Source: Parabacteroides goldsteinii DSM 19448 = WAL 12034 (GTDB lineage: Bacteria; Bacteroidota; Bacteroidia; Bacteroidales; Tannerellaceae). From it: DNA of 64,000 nucleotides. Under the pieces are notes generated by a model. It had not been told where the DNA came from. It saw only the letters and a program-made list of their open reading frames with translations, and did no database searches. Below, one piece after another: positions 28,127-36,229 of this stretch; position 1 is the stretch's first letter; each line of letters begins with the position of its first letter. The DNA is taken from positions 651,135-715,134 of the forward strand of contig NZ_KQ033912.1 in NCBI RefSeq assembly GCF_000969835.1, given 5' to 3'. The position numbers and the translations under genes were made by a program.

Positions 28127-29164
28127 TTATATATCGATTCTTTCCTGTGTTTTTCTGCTTCCGTATGCACCGGCCAAACAACACAAAACAGCTCCAATCA
28201 ACAGGGCAAAGAAAGATATAAGAGCTGATCGCGCGGCAGCATCCGCAGCTTTATCCGCAGCTTCTAATGTATTCTGTTTCACTTCCTGCCATTCTTGGGT
28301 CGCTTTCTCCAAACTTTGTTCCAGATTCCGGATTTGTTTGTCTGCTTCGGTTGATGCCTTACGCATAATTTCCGTATACTGCTTGATCGCTTTATCGGCT
28401 TCAGCTTTTGACATATTGGTATTATTTGCCAAGGCTTTGGCCAAGTCATTACGATCTATACTTTTAGTCCAATTATTCGTTTGTTCTTTCAAACGGGTAA
28501 GAAAGTTTTTAAAAATTTCATCTGCATCTTCAGGAGAAGCAATCGCTTTCTTCACAGATTTTCCTAAGTCGGTCTTTACATTTTCAAGTTGCTTCTGCAA
28601 ATAATCGGGTTGCAACTCTTTCACTTTGCTTTTAGCAAGCACCGCACGGATATCCTTCGGAATCTCTCCATCTTTCAAATCTACTTTAAAATCAATTCCA
28701 CCGAATAATTCTTTCGCTTGATCCGAAAGTGCAGAAACTCCACTACCGACAATCGAGCCAGTTCCGGAAATAACCCCTCCTGCAACCGACGATGCAGCTC
28801 CTAATGCATTCATAGTTAACTTTGCAGCTCCAACAGTAAGTAAAACGCCGAAAAATGCCCCGACAATAAGTGTCGTGCCCCAAACCAGGAAGCCATGTAT
28901 CAAACCATCTACTCCTGCTAATTTACCGGCTACAAAACCACCTGCAATCATGCTGACAATCAAAGCGACAGCAGTACCTATACCAACCGTAGTCCCAATA
29001 CCCGAAACCGGATTATCTGCAAATGGGTCAAACATAAACAATCCGATACTGGAGCCTAATACCGACAATAAAATAGAAACAGCCAGCACTGTCACCACAC
29101 CACCAAATACACTACCCCAGGAAACTCTTTTTTTCAATTCATCCCAATTATTTAAACGTGTCAT
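28127..29164 (-). CDS. Gly/Ala-rich multi-pass membrane protein with amphipathic helical domain
   Basis: A 345-residue protein. Residues 16-150 contain about four Gly/Ala-rich membrane segments (SWGSVFGGVVTVLAVSILLSV, then a second pair after DPFADNP). A long charged helical stretch (155-305) rich in Lys, Asp and Gln follows, with apolipoprotein-like periodicity, and one last membrane span (about 312-335) precedes a basic tail. The shape resembles stress-associated membrane proteins found near YtxH and GlsB genes. No named family is claimed. It sits between the amidase and OmpA genes on the same strand. Confidence 0.7.
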   Translation of the reverse strand: MTRLNNWDELKKRVSWGSVFGGVVTVLAVSILLSVLGSSIGLFMFDPFADNPVSGIGTTVGIGTAVALIVSMIAGGFVAGKLAGVDGLIHGFLVWGTTLIVGAFFGVLLTVGAAKLTMNALGAASSVAGGVISGTGSIVGSGVSALSDQAKELFGGIDFKVDLKDGEIPKDIRAVLAKSKVKELQPDYLQKQLENVKTDLGKSVKKAIASPEDADEIFKNFLTRLKEQTNNWTKSIDRNDLAKALANNTNMSKAEADKAIKQYTEIMRKASTEADKQIRNLEQSLEKATQEWQEVKQNTLEAADKAADAAARSALISFFALLIGAVLCCLAGAYGSRKTQERIDI

Positions 29165-29199
29165 AATGCTTAAATTTTAATCAATTACTCTGTTCTTAA

Positions 29200-29241
29200 A
29201 AATATAGAGACCATCTCCTAAACACATTACGGGATGGTCTC
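29200..29241 (-). terminator. Intrinsic terminator after the OmpA gene
   Basis: Arms 29207-29215 and 29233-29241 are perfect 9-base inverted copies. On the minus strand the stem is followed by TATATTTTT. It lies 12 bases past the OmpA stop. Confidence 0.65.
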
Positions 29242-29252
29242 ATCCTTATTCG

Positions 29253-30425
29253 TTATTGTTCTACGTAAAGAATCACGGCGCGATTCCATTCCGGTTTATC
29301 GAAAGGAGGTTCCTTATCGCCAACCCATTCCACAATAACCCTATCGCGATTGATATTATAATCACTAATCAATATCCGGGCAACATTTTGTGCTCTTTCC
29401 GCAGAAAGCTTTTCGTTGATCTGGCTTGTTCCGGTTTTACGGTCCGTATAACCGATCACACGTACCTTAAACTGAGGATTATCTTTCAGATATTGTGCAA
29501 TATTATAAATATTAACTCCCTGATAAGGATCTACCTTTGTTTGGTTGATTTTAAAGAGAACTACATTATTAATTAACGGATTTTCTTCAAATTCAACCAC
29601 TTTCTCAGTAATAACCTCAGGTTCCGGACAATCCGGGCAATCTATAGGACGTTTTGCCAATTCCTGATTCTGAGCATACAATTCATTAATACGACTGTTC
29701 AACTCATCAATCTCCTGCGGATTCCTCAACTCGGCTTCCGAAAAAGTTGCCGACTTACCCACATTAAAGATCAGACCAGCCGAAGCAGTTCCCAAAATAT
29801 CGTAGTTGCCACTACTCTTGACCTGATTAAATTCGCTTTTCACAGCCGTTGCAGCAAACTCAATAGAAAGAGTCACCCGGTCTGACAATTTAAAATTATT
29901 GACAATACCAGCATTGAGAGTCATACCGTTTACACGAGTATGTCCGCCGGCATAAGCCGGTTGATTTGCATAGTCCCATCCAAAAGCCCATCCGAATCCT
30001 ACGTATGGCACAAAGCTATACACGCGTTTGGAATTATACTTCATAAAATAATCAGTCATACTCCACATTAAATCCGCCTGTACACTCGCATATCTGTTAC
30101 GCGACATAATAGTCGCATTGTCATTAAACGTATGCAGATTCGTCAGCCCCGCACCCTTGATACGAGTGCCCAAATAAGGATTAATCCATTTACCAAACTG
30201 AATTTCCGGCGCGACAGTGAAACGATGGAAAAAGTCGGCATCACTATTCCTGTCACCGAAATATATATTAGCACCTGCACCAGCCCCAATGAACCAATGA
30301 TCCCAGAAACCATTATTGATAAAAGTTGCTTTACGAGCCGGTTCCAAACTTTGACCTTCTTTTGTTTGGGCAAAAGAGGTTTGTATGATGCTAAAAAGCA
30401 CCATAATAAACAAATACTTTTTCAT
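29253..30425 (-). CDS. OmpA family outer membrane protein
   Basis: With the ATG at 30423-30425 the protein has about 390 residues and a good signal peptide (MKKYLFIMVLFSIIQTSFAQ); a longer reading to 30479 would only add a non-signal prefix. The N-terminal half is a beta-barrel-like domain with alternating aromatic strands. A coiled segment (ELRNPQEIDELNSRINEL) follows, then a short Pro/Cys linker (CPDCPEPE). The C-terminal peptidoglycan-binding OmpA domain has VRVIGYTDRKTG and the LSAERAQNVARILI helix. It should tie the outer membrane to the cell wall. The next outer membrane gene upstream ends 35 bases away. Confidence 0.92.
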   Translation of the reverse strand: MKKYLFIMVLFSIIQTSFAQTKEGQSLEPARKATFINNGFWDHWFIGAGAGANIYFGDRNSDADFFHRFTVAPEIQFGKWINPYLGTRIKGAGLTNLHTFNDNATIMSRNRYASVQADLMWSMTDYFMKYNSKRVYSFVPYVGFGWAFGWDYANQPAYAGGHTRVNGMTLNAGIVNNFKLSDRVTLSIEFAATAVKSEFNQVKSSGNYDILGTASAGLIFNVGKSATFSEAELRNPQEIDELNSRINELYAQNQELAKRPIDCPDCPEPEVITEKVVEFEENPLINNVVLFKINQTKVDPYQGVNIYNIAQYLKDNPQFKVRVIGYTDRKTGTSQINEKLSAERAQNVARILISDYNINRDRVIVEWVGDKEPPFDKPEWNRAVILYVEQ

Positions 30426-30460
30426 GATTGGATTATTTTTGTGATGAAAAAAAATCGGGA

Positions 30461-30964
30461 TCAGAAGCGATATCCCCAACCAAATGCAATTACAGAAGAA
30501 TTGTCTTTACCAAAGACATATTTATATTCGACGTTAAGAAAGTTGCGCGGGTTAAGATTATAAGTCAATCCACCTCCCACATTAAAACCGAAATTAGTAG
30601 AACTGTGAGAATCTAAAGTAACTTCTCCATCTTCTCCTTTTACAGTTCGTTTACCCTGAAAATTATTCTGTAAGTTAAACCCCGCCAAAGGATAAAGCGA
30701 CAAGTGATCTTCTTTCAGATTAAATACATAGTGAGCATTGACATCCACATCCAATCCTGTTGTTTTATCCTTTGGAAAAAAGAACATCAGATCCGGTGCC
30801 AAACGTACATGATCCGTCAAATTATAACGCCCTTGAGCGCCCAACATGACTCGTTTAAAATCTGTCTGATAACCAAAATTTCCCAATAGTGAAAATTCTC
30901 CTTTTTGGGCAAATACGCCAAGGGATGTTATCAGCAAAAATGCTATAAAAAGAATCTTTTTCAT
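30461..30964 (-). CDS. Small outer membrane beta-barrel protein
   Basis: A 167-residue protein with a signal peptide (MKKILFIAFLLITSLGVFA) followed by an eight-strand-like barrel: GEFSLLGNFGYQ, YNLTDHVRLAPDLMFFFP, HYVFNLKEDHLSLYPLAGFN, then FGFNVGGGLTYNLNPRNFLNVEYKY, ending in the terminal aromatic strand VIAFGWGYRF. The length and closing Phe are typical of OmpX/OmpW-like porin families in Bacteroidetes. It lies upstream of the OmpA gene and is probably cotranscribed with it. Confidence 0.85.
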   Translation of the reverse strand: MKKILFIAFLLITSLGVFAQKGEFSLLGNFGYQTDFKRVMLGAQGRYNLTDHVRLAPDLMFFFPKDKTTGLDVDVNAHYVFNLKEDHLSLYPLAGFNLQNNFQGKRTVKGEDGEVTLDSHSSTNFGFNVGGGLTYNLNPRNFLNVEYKYVFGKDNSSVIAFGWGYRF

Positions 30965-31225
30965 TTGAATAGTTTTTTTTTAAATTATACACTTAAATAC
31001 ATCTAAAACAATACTAAAACACCTATTTTATTATTCAATTTGCCATAATTTTATTCTTCAATACATTATTCAGAAAATAATATATTGTTTCAATAAATAA
31101 TGTATGTTTATTAAAATAACAATGGCATTTTTTATTTTGTTTTATCTGGTAAGATTATAATTTCGTGTTCTAAGATTTTTTCAGATTCATTAGTAGTTGG
31201 TTTTTTACTAAAAAAAGACATAAAC

Positions 31226-31256
31226 AAAAAAATAACCCTCTTTCACAAGAGGGCTA
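31226..31256 (-). terminator. Intrinsic terminator of the frameshifted gene
   Basis: Arms 31233-31242 and 31247-31256 pair on the minus strand with one G-U pair, followed by seven U (31232-31226). Apart from this hairpin, the stretch 30965-31300 is very AT-rich and holds no gene I can support; its right part must contain the promoter of the small outer membrane protein. Confidence 0.8.
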
Positions 31257-31300
31257 TCCCTAGATTACATTATACCAATGGAAAAGTAGATAAATAAGAG

Positions 31301-31937
31301 TCATTCAATCTCCGGCCTGTCGCCGCCTGTTCCGGGATTTTGCTGTTCGCCTACATACACAGCTACCATGCGTGGCGTAACATAGAAACCAAAACAATAA
31401 CCTGCGGCTTCTTCCGGTACAGTAGCCTCGATGCGGTTATTCGTACGCGTAACCACAGTCAAGTCTGTCACTTTGTGTTCGTCCGATTCTTTATCGGTTG
31501 TCCCATAAACAACTTGTACCGATCCATTACCTCCAAGTTGTGAGCCTTCCAATACGACCTTGTCATCTTTCTGGATGGCAAATGTATGATCACCTGTACT
31601 TCGCACAACTCCTGCCACTGTAACCAGCGAAGCAATAGCCAGCAGCCGACTCGCTCTGGGTCAGAAACACCGGTGCACTTTGCAGATTAGCACTCATAAA
31701 ACGATTGAAATCAGACACATCCTTACTTCTTCTTCCTTTACGCTTCTTTTCGAAGCCTTCCTTAAGCAATCCGTGAAACGCCCTATACATCGCGACGATA
31801 TTAGGAAATTTAATACGTTGGTTCACTTGGAGAGCAGTTTTGGGATTCGTCATTTTTTGAATACGTCCCATCATTACCTGCTTTCCTTCCAGGATGCGGT
31901 AAGTCAAATTGCCAGCCGATCCGCTAATCTTTGTCAT
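31301..31937 (-). pseudogene. Frameshifted gene of unknown family (about 210 codons)
   Basis: Two overlapping reading frames together give one plausible protein. The first (31937 down to about 31650) begins MTKISGSAGNLTYRILEGKQ and includes a basic segment EKKRKGRRSKDVSDFNRFM. The second continues from about 31655 with RLLAIASLVTVAGVVR and ends at 31301. One base must be gained or lost around 31640-31655 to join them. Without it the first frame reads through to an unrelated tail and stops at 31590. The sequence suggests a cytosolic beta-rich protein, but I recognise no family. A terminator follows, and a dispersed repeat lies immediately upstream. Confidence 0.65.
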
Positions 31938-31979
31938 GATCCATTACCGAGTGCCATAACAGTAAAATTAAGAGATCTG

Positions 31980-32301
31980 GAGTCTCGCCTACTTGTCAGG
32001 TTGCACTCTATTTTAAGAACCAGAGAAGGCGGAAAAAAGTTTGAGCTACTGAATAACCCAAAATTGTGTTCACGCAAAACCGGTTAAACAAACATAATTA
32101 TTCTTACCTGTTTTAACATAGAAAAACCCCATCTTACCTCCGTTGAACCTCCGTTAAAGGTCCGTTTACCCCCACTCCCTATAATCGGAGGTAAAAGAGA
32201 GGTAATTCTTTAACAACTGGGCCGTTTTCCGACAGTTTATGTTAATACGATTTCAACACGATTTTTTTCGCAGTTGTTATAAGAAGTGAAGAGGTGGTAT
32301 G
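31980..32301. repeat. Dispersed intergenic repeat, copy 1, with 11-bp iterons
   Basis: This stretch is closely similar to 58463-58758, in the same orientation. It contains three 11-base direct units related to ACCTCCGTTGA at 32136-32146, 32147-32157 and 32158-32168, plus a degenerate 10-base unit to 32178. The first unit is also half of an inverted repeat (32134-32142 with 32186-32194). Copy 1 carries about 45 extra bases (around 32021-32065) absent from copy 2. It lies directly upstream of the frameshifted gene and may be its regulatory region. The rest of 31938-32495 is AT-rich and must hold the GlsB promoter. Confidence 0.85.
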
Positions 32302-32495
32302 CAATGATAAAAACATTCAAAATAGTTATAACTGTACATCATTATTAAATCATTAAAAAGTTGTTAATTTCATATTTTTACCTCGAACTATTTTTTTATA
32401 CGAAGTGTTTTTAATATGTGAGTAAGACACGGTACCAATACTGATAATTCACTTTATAGTTCTTTTCATATTAACGTACAAAAAAATTCATTCAC

Positions 32496-32753
32496 ATGTA
32501 TTTTATATGGTATATTCTTATCGGAATCTTAGCCGGTTTTATTGCCGGAAAGATCATGAGAGGAGGAGGATTCGGTATCCTCATTAATTTGTTGGTTGGT
32601 ATTATCGGCGGTCTGTTGGGAGGCTGGGTTTTCGGTCTGTTGGGCATTGCAACTGCCGGTATTATGGGTAGTCTGATCACTTCGGTTGCCGGAGCAGTCT
32701 TGTTATTGTGGATCGTTTCATTGTTCAAAGATCCACATAAAACAGATATTTAA
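32496..32753 (+). CDS. GlsB/YeaQ/YmgE family stress membrane protein
   Basis: An 85-residue transglycosylase-associated protein (old family name) with three hydrophobic segments rich in glycine. Its hallmarks are GFIAGKIMRGGGFGILINLLVGIIGGLLGGWVFG-type repeats near residues 11-45 and a closing membrane span followed by a short basic tail. Members are induced by envelope or general stress in other bacteria; the molecular role is unclear. It precedes the YtxH-like gene by 36 bases and likely shares its transcript. Confidence 0.92.
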   Translation: MYFIWYILIGILAGFIAGKIMRGGGFGILINLLVGIIGGLLGGWVFGLLGIATAGIMGSLITSVAGAVLLLWIVSLFKDPHKTDI

Positions 32754-32789
32754 TCTATTATTTATTCATCTTTTAAAACTATTAAATTT

Positions 32790-33086
32790 ATGGAAGCAAA
32801 TCGTTCAAAATTTTGGATGGGCCTGGGTTTAGGTTCGATTATCGGTGTAATAGCATACCGTTTTAGTTGTTCTTCAAAAGGAAAAGAATTAAAAGAAAAA
32901 GCATCTCGCTACCTTCATCAAATAGGAAGCAAATCTGAAGATGTTATTGATTCCGCAAAAGAGAAAGTAATGAATGCGGGAACAAAAGTAGCAGACAAAG
33001 TATCTAACGACACTTTCAAGGTCGCAGAGAAAGCCGATGAGTTTAAAAATAAGGTGCACAATTTCGCCGACAATTCAAAAAAATAA
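32790..33086 (+). CDS. YtxH-like stress protein
   Basis: A 98-residue protein with one N-terminal membrane segment (KFWMGLGLGSIIGVIAYRF, residues 7-25). A long amphipathic helix follows, rich in Lys, Ala, Asp and Val with 11-residue periodicity (EKVMNAGTKVADKVSNDTF), as in YtxH and LEA-like proteins. Such proteins are part of general stress regulons in other bacteria. It lies between the GlsB gene and the manganese catalase gene, all on the same strand. Confidence 0.85.
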   Translation: MEANRSKFWMGLGLGSIIGVIAYRFSCSSKGKELKEKASRYLHQIGSKSEDVIDSAKEKVMNAGTKVADKVSNDTFKVAEKADEFKNKVHNFADNSKK

Positions 33087-33279
33087 TTCTATTTTTTGAA
33101 ACAAAAAGCATCTAAAATATATTGAATAACACCTATCAATATTGATTCATAATTTTATTTATTCATAGTTGATTCTCCCTATTCATAAAAGGTTATATCA
33201 ACTAAAATAAACTACTTCTTATTTTTTTATTAGATGTATATCTTCTAATATTCATATGTATAATTAAAACTTTTGAATT

Positions 33280-34218
33280 ATGTTTTATCATGTAAAAGAT
33301 TTGCAATACAATGCTCGTGTTTCCGCTCCGGATCCACGTTTCGCCCGTGTCCTCCTTGAAGCATTCGGAGGGGCCAACGGAGAGTTAAAATCGGCAATGC
33401 AATATTTCGTACAGGCTTTTAGTTGCCATAATCCTCACCCCGACAAATATGATATGTTGATGGACATTGCAACAGAAGAACTGGGACATCTCGAAATTGT
33501 CGGTGCAACCATCCAAATGCTCCTCGGACCGGTTAACGGCAAAATGAAAGATGTGGCAGAAAACATGGAAATCAATAAGATGATGGACGGCAAAGCTGCC
33601 AAAGAAAATTTCATCCATCAAGCTTTCACCAATCCGCAATTTCTAGTCTCCTCTCCTGGCAGCCCAACACTGACAGACAGTAATGGCAACCCGTGGTGCG
33701 CTACCTACGTATCCGCTAATGCGGATCTTACAGTAGATCTTCGCTCCAACATGGCAGGAGAATGCCGTGCAAAAATAGGATACGAAAACCTCATTCCGCT
33801 AACGGATGACTCCTATGTGAAAGAAACACTCATGTTTCTTATGACACGCGAGGTAACCCATTTTCAACAATTCGAAGCAGCATTGGAGACAATTCAACCC
33901 AACTTTCCTCCCGGAGTGTTTCAAACCTCCCCCAAATACAGTAATTTGTATTTCAACCTGTCCAAAGGTAAAGATGCTCGCGGACCATGGAATGAAGGCG
34001 AAAGTACACGTTTAAAGGAAGAATGGCAATACATAGACGATTCCTTGCAAGAAGTAAGAAGTACAAATGGACTCGTCGACCGTAAACCTAAAGGTACACA
34101 CCGCACGGAGAAAGAGGTACAACAAATGGACAAGAAACTAGCGAAGGAGCGTAGCAAAGAGGTTCTTTCATCCTTGCCCGAAGGAGCCATGAGTTGGTGT
34201 AGTTATCAAGATAAATAA
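33280..34218 (+). CDS. Manganese (non-haem) catalase
   Basis: A 312-residue di-manganese catalase that disproportionates hydrogen peroxide. Metal ligands match the family: Glu35 in GANGELKSAMQYF, Glu67 and His70 in TEELGHLE, a Glu in NMAGECRAKIGYENL near residue 165, and Glu and His in TREVTHFQQFE near residue 197. The C-terminal tail is rich in Lys and Glu and may be flexible. It follows the GlsB and YtxH-like genes by 193 bases, with its own AT-rich upstream region. The FAD oxidase in the same block is a possible peroxide source. Confidence 0.95.
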   Translation: MFYHVKDLQYNARVSAPDPRFARVLLEAFGGANGELKSAMQYFVQAFSCHNPHPDKYDMLMDIATEELGHLEIVGATIQMLLGPVNGKMKDVAENMEINKMMDGKAAKENFIHQAFTNPQFLVSSPGSPTLTDSNGNPWCATYVSANADLTVDLRSNMAGECRAKIGYENLIPLTDDSYVKETLMFLMTREVTHFQQFEAALETIQPNFPPGVFQTSPKYSNLYFNLSKGKDARGPWNEGESTRLKEEWQYIDDSLQEVRSTNGLVDRKPKGTHRTEKEVQQMDKKLAKERSKEVLSSLPEGAMSWCSYQDK

Positions 34219-34279
34219 AGGTAACAGGAAAGATGCTGTTGCCCAATATATATTTATTCATTTAAAAAATTACCGTATT

Positions 34280-34369
34280 ATGAACAAGAAGAATGAAAAA
34301 AAACAGGTAGAAACAAAAGGGACAAAAAAAAGAAACCCAAACAAAAGAAGGCAAGTGTTCAACTTCTGA
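34280..34369 (+). CDS. Very small Lys-rich reading frame, possibly frameshifted
   Basis: The frame starting at ATG 34280 encodes 29 residues (MNKKNEKKQVETKGTKK at the start) and stops at 34369. An eight-A run at 34324-34331 lies inside it. With one A fewer the frame would run to 34391 and give a 36-residue Lys/Glu/Thr-rich peptide ending in SAKK. It sits between the catalase gene and a strong hairpin, so it may be the last gene of that operon. Support is limited to position and composition. Confidence 0.35.
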   Translation: MNKKNEKKQVETKGTKKRNPNKRRQVFNF

Positions 34370-34422
34370 AAAAAAATCAGCAAAGAAGTAACCGTAATAC
34401 CACTTGCAGGTGATTAAAATTA

Positions 34423-34455
34423 TTCCCGGCGAAGTTTTTCTTATTTCGCCGGGAA
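34423..34455. terminator. GC-rich hairpin between catalase region and tRNA
   Basis: Arms 34423-34433 and 34445-34455 form a perfect 11-bp stem around an 11-base A/T loop. T-runs are weak on both sides, but its position after the catalase cluster suits a terminator. Confidence 0.55.
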
Positions 34456-34494
34456 AACTATCCATAAATGATGTATTTCCACAATCAAGAAGAG

Positions 34495-34567
34495 AGCCGA
34501 AAACGAGACTCGAACTCGTGACCTATTCATTACGAATGAATTGCTCTACCAACTGAGCTATTTCGGC
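34495..34567 (-). tRNA. tRNA-Thr (anticodon CGT)
   Basis: The minus strand folds into a complete cloverleaf of 73 bases: a 7-bp acceptor stem (34561-34567 with 34496-34502), a D arm with AGCTCAGTTGGTAGAGC, an anticodon stem ATTCA/TGAAT with loop TTCGTAA giving anticodon CGT (codon ACG), and a T arm with loop TTCGAGT. CCA is not encoded. It marks the edge of the AT-rich block, but I found no duplicated tRNA fragment that would show an integration event. Confidence 0.95.
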
Positions 34568-34624
34568 AACTTTATATATTACTTTTGCTACTTGTTTTTT
34601 AATCCGGGCACAAAGGTAAGAAGT

Positions 34625-35086
34625 CTAATCGACATCTGAAAGAAGTTTTGCTAAAAAATCATCTAAATCTGCATCCAAATCTTTCAACAGCGGATCATCT
34701 GCCCGTAATACTTCATCATCGAGGAAGAGAAGCTCCTCTATTACAACAAAATCCTCATCCGTCAGACTGACAGAGAAAGGTTTCATGATATGGGGACTTT
34801 CAAAAACAGTTTTCGCAACTAAAAGAGTCAGCACAGATTTTACGGTGTTGGCTACCTGTTTATTGAATTGCTCTTCTTCACAAGGACAACCTACCCAATC
34901 AAAAACGATAACCTTATCCAGTAACCGTTCATCTTCATCATAGATTTGCAGTTCTCCGCTTTCAGCATCCGCCTGAACATATAAATCGCTGTAATAGCCG
35001 TTAGAATCTTCAGCTGTCAGCTTACCGATAGCAGAAGTAAATGTTGTCTCCAGGACAGACTGAATCTTTGCATTATTTGCACTCAT
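34625..35086 (-). CDS. Conserved acidic protein, unknown
   Basis: A 153-residue soluble protein with no signal peptide and a strongly acidic C-terminus (DDPLLKDLDADLDDFLAKL). The first part looks like alternating strands and helices (SDLYVQADAESGELQIYDEDERL) and has a CPC motif near residue 67. I recognise no family. The ATG at 35086 gives a clean N-terminus. It lies 67 bases after the DUF6340 gene on the same strand and could be cotranscribed with it. Confidence 0.7.
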   Translation of the reverse strand: MSANNAKIQSVLETTFTSAIGKLTAEDSNGYYSDLYVQADAESGELQIYDEDERLLDKVIVFDWVGCPCEEEQFNKQVANTVKSVLTLLVAKTVFESPHIMKPFSVSLTDEDFVVIEELLFLDDEVLRADDPLLKDLDADLDDFLAKLLSDVD

Positions 35087-35153
35087 AACTCTCTTTTTAT
35101 TCTTTTTTCGAATCGTCTGTCAAAAGTAATAATAATTCGGAGAATATATGATA

Positions 35154-36188
35154 TTATTCACCAAATTGCATGTTAAGTTTTTTATCGGAACGGATACGGT
35201 TGCGCAACACTTCTACATAAAGTGCTAACAGTTTAGTATTCTTGCCGTCCTCGCCTTCGCTTTTCTTAAATAATTCGTACGATTTATTTGCCCATTCATA
35301 GGCCTCGTCCAGGTTGGTCTTCATTTCATTACCCAACGCCAGATTGGAAGCAGCTTTGGCTTTGGCTTTCGGACTACTTGATTTTTCATAGAGATGCATC
35401 CAGTGTTCAGCAGCCTTATCCCATTTTTCTGATTGCGCATAGGCAGAAGCCTCTTTCCAACGGGATCCCATAGCATTATAATACCAGCGCGTTTCGCTAT
35501 TCCAGTGAGGTACAAAATTAGGACTGGCCTTCGCTCCAATGTATTCGGCAGAAGCACGTAAAGCATTCTCGGATGAAGGTAAATATCTGTCGAGAAGGAT
35601 CAGATTCGGTGCGTCTTCCATAAAGAAAAGGCTGTCAGCCACATAGACAGTAGCTAAGGGATTCGGCCTGTTGGGAAGATAACCACGCACAACACCGGAC
35701 ATTTTCACCTGGATCTCTCCTTCCACATAACCCTCAGCAAAAGCCACCACATTTTTCTTGGACTCAAACAACATCCGGTCCAGGGAAATCACAGCATCCG
35801 ATCCGGTTTCGTCACATAATGCCTGTACCTGATCCTGAGTCAATTTTTTATCCTCGTAATAAACATCATCTTTGCGGACTGCATCGTGATAGAGAAGAAC
35901 GTCATTAAAATAGGACATATCTGCCATCGACCTGCCCAAGCCGCGACATACGTCAAACAGAGCACTGTCGGCTTTCACCTTACAAGTATCCACCTTGTCA
36001 CCAAACAGACTGAACTCACACCCGACATCATCCGGCTGAGGTACAGCGTTATTCACAACAAGAATCTTTCCTACACTTTTCGGAAATGTTATTTCGGCAG
36101 GGTTGTAAGTATCAATACCCACATAGCTAACAGAACTACAGGATGCCAATAAGCAAACACTCAATAAACAATACGCAACTCTCATCAC
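35154..36188 (-). CDS. DUF6340 family lipoprotein
   Basis: A 344-residue lipoprotein: signal peptide with lipobox Cys near residue 17 (LLASCSS), then YVGIDTYNPAEITFPKSVGKILVVNN, the opening typical of DUF6340 proteins of Bacteroidales. A domain with alternating strands (VISLDRMLFESK) follows. The last 110 residues look like TPR-type helices (KAAEHWMHLYEKSSSPKAKAKAASNLALGNEM). It probably works at the periplasmic face of an envelope membrane; its role is unknown. A second Met directly after the first is an equally possible start. Confidence 0.85.
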   Translation of the reverse strand: MMRVAYCLLSVCLLASCSSVSYVGIDTYNPAEITFPKSVGKILVVNNAVPQPDDVGCEFSLFGDKVDTCKVKADSALFDVCRGLGRSMADMSYFNDVLLYHDAVRKDDVYYEDKKLTQDQVQALCDETGSDAVISLDRMLFESKKNVVAFAEGYVEGEIQVKMSGVVRGYLPNRPNPLATVYVADSLFFMEDAPNLILLDRYLPSSENALRASAEYIGAKASPNFVPHWNSETRWYYNAMGSRWKEASAYAQSEKWDKAAEHWMHLYEKSSSPKAKAKAASNLALGNEMKTNLDEAYEWANKSYELFKKSEGEDGKNTKLLALYVEVLRNRIRSDKKLNMQFGE

Positions 36189-36229
36189 TTTTCACTATTA
36201 GAAGGAGGCGCAAAAGATTGCGCCTCTAA

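Noticed and set aside
31680..32087. A 135-codon plus-strand frame across the frameshifted gene and the repeat edge
   Set aside because: It is antisense to the better-supported minus-strand pseudogene and runs into the non-coding repeat. Composition and sequence suggest no protein.
32136..32178. CRISPR array
   Set aside because: The units are 11 bases long and contiguous, with no spacers and no cas genes anywhere in the window.
31980..32301. Iteron repeat interpreted as a plasmid or phage origin
   Set aside because: There is no replication initiator gene nearby and the same repeat occurs at a second, unrelated chromosomal position.
34495..34567. tRNA-Thr as the attachment site of an integrated element
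   Set aside because: I looked for a second copy of the tRNA 3' end in the AT-rich block and for an integrase gene and saw neither.
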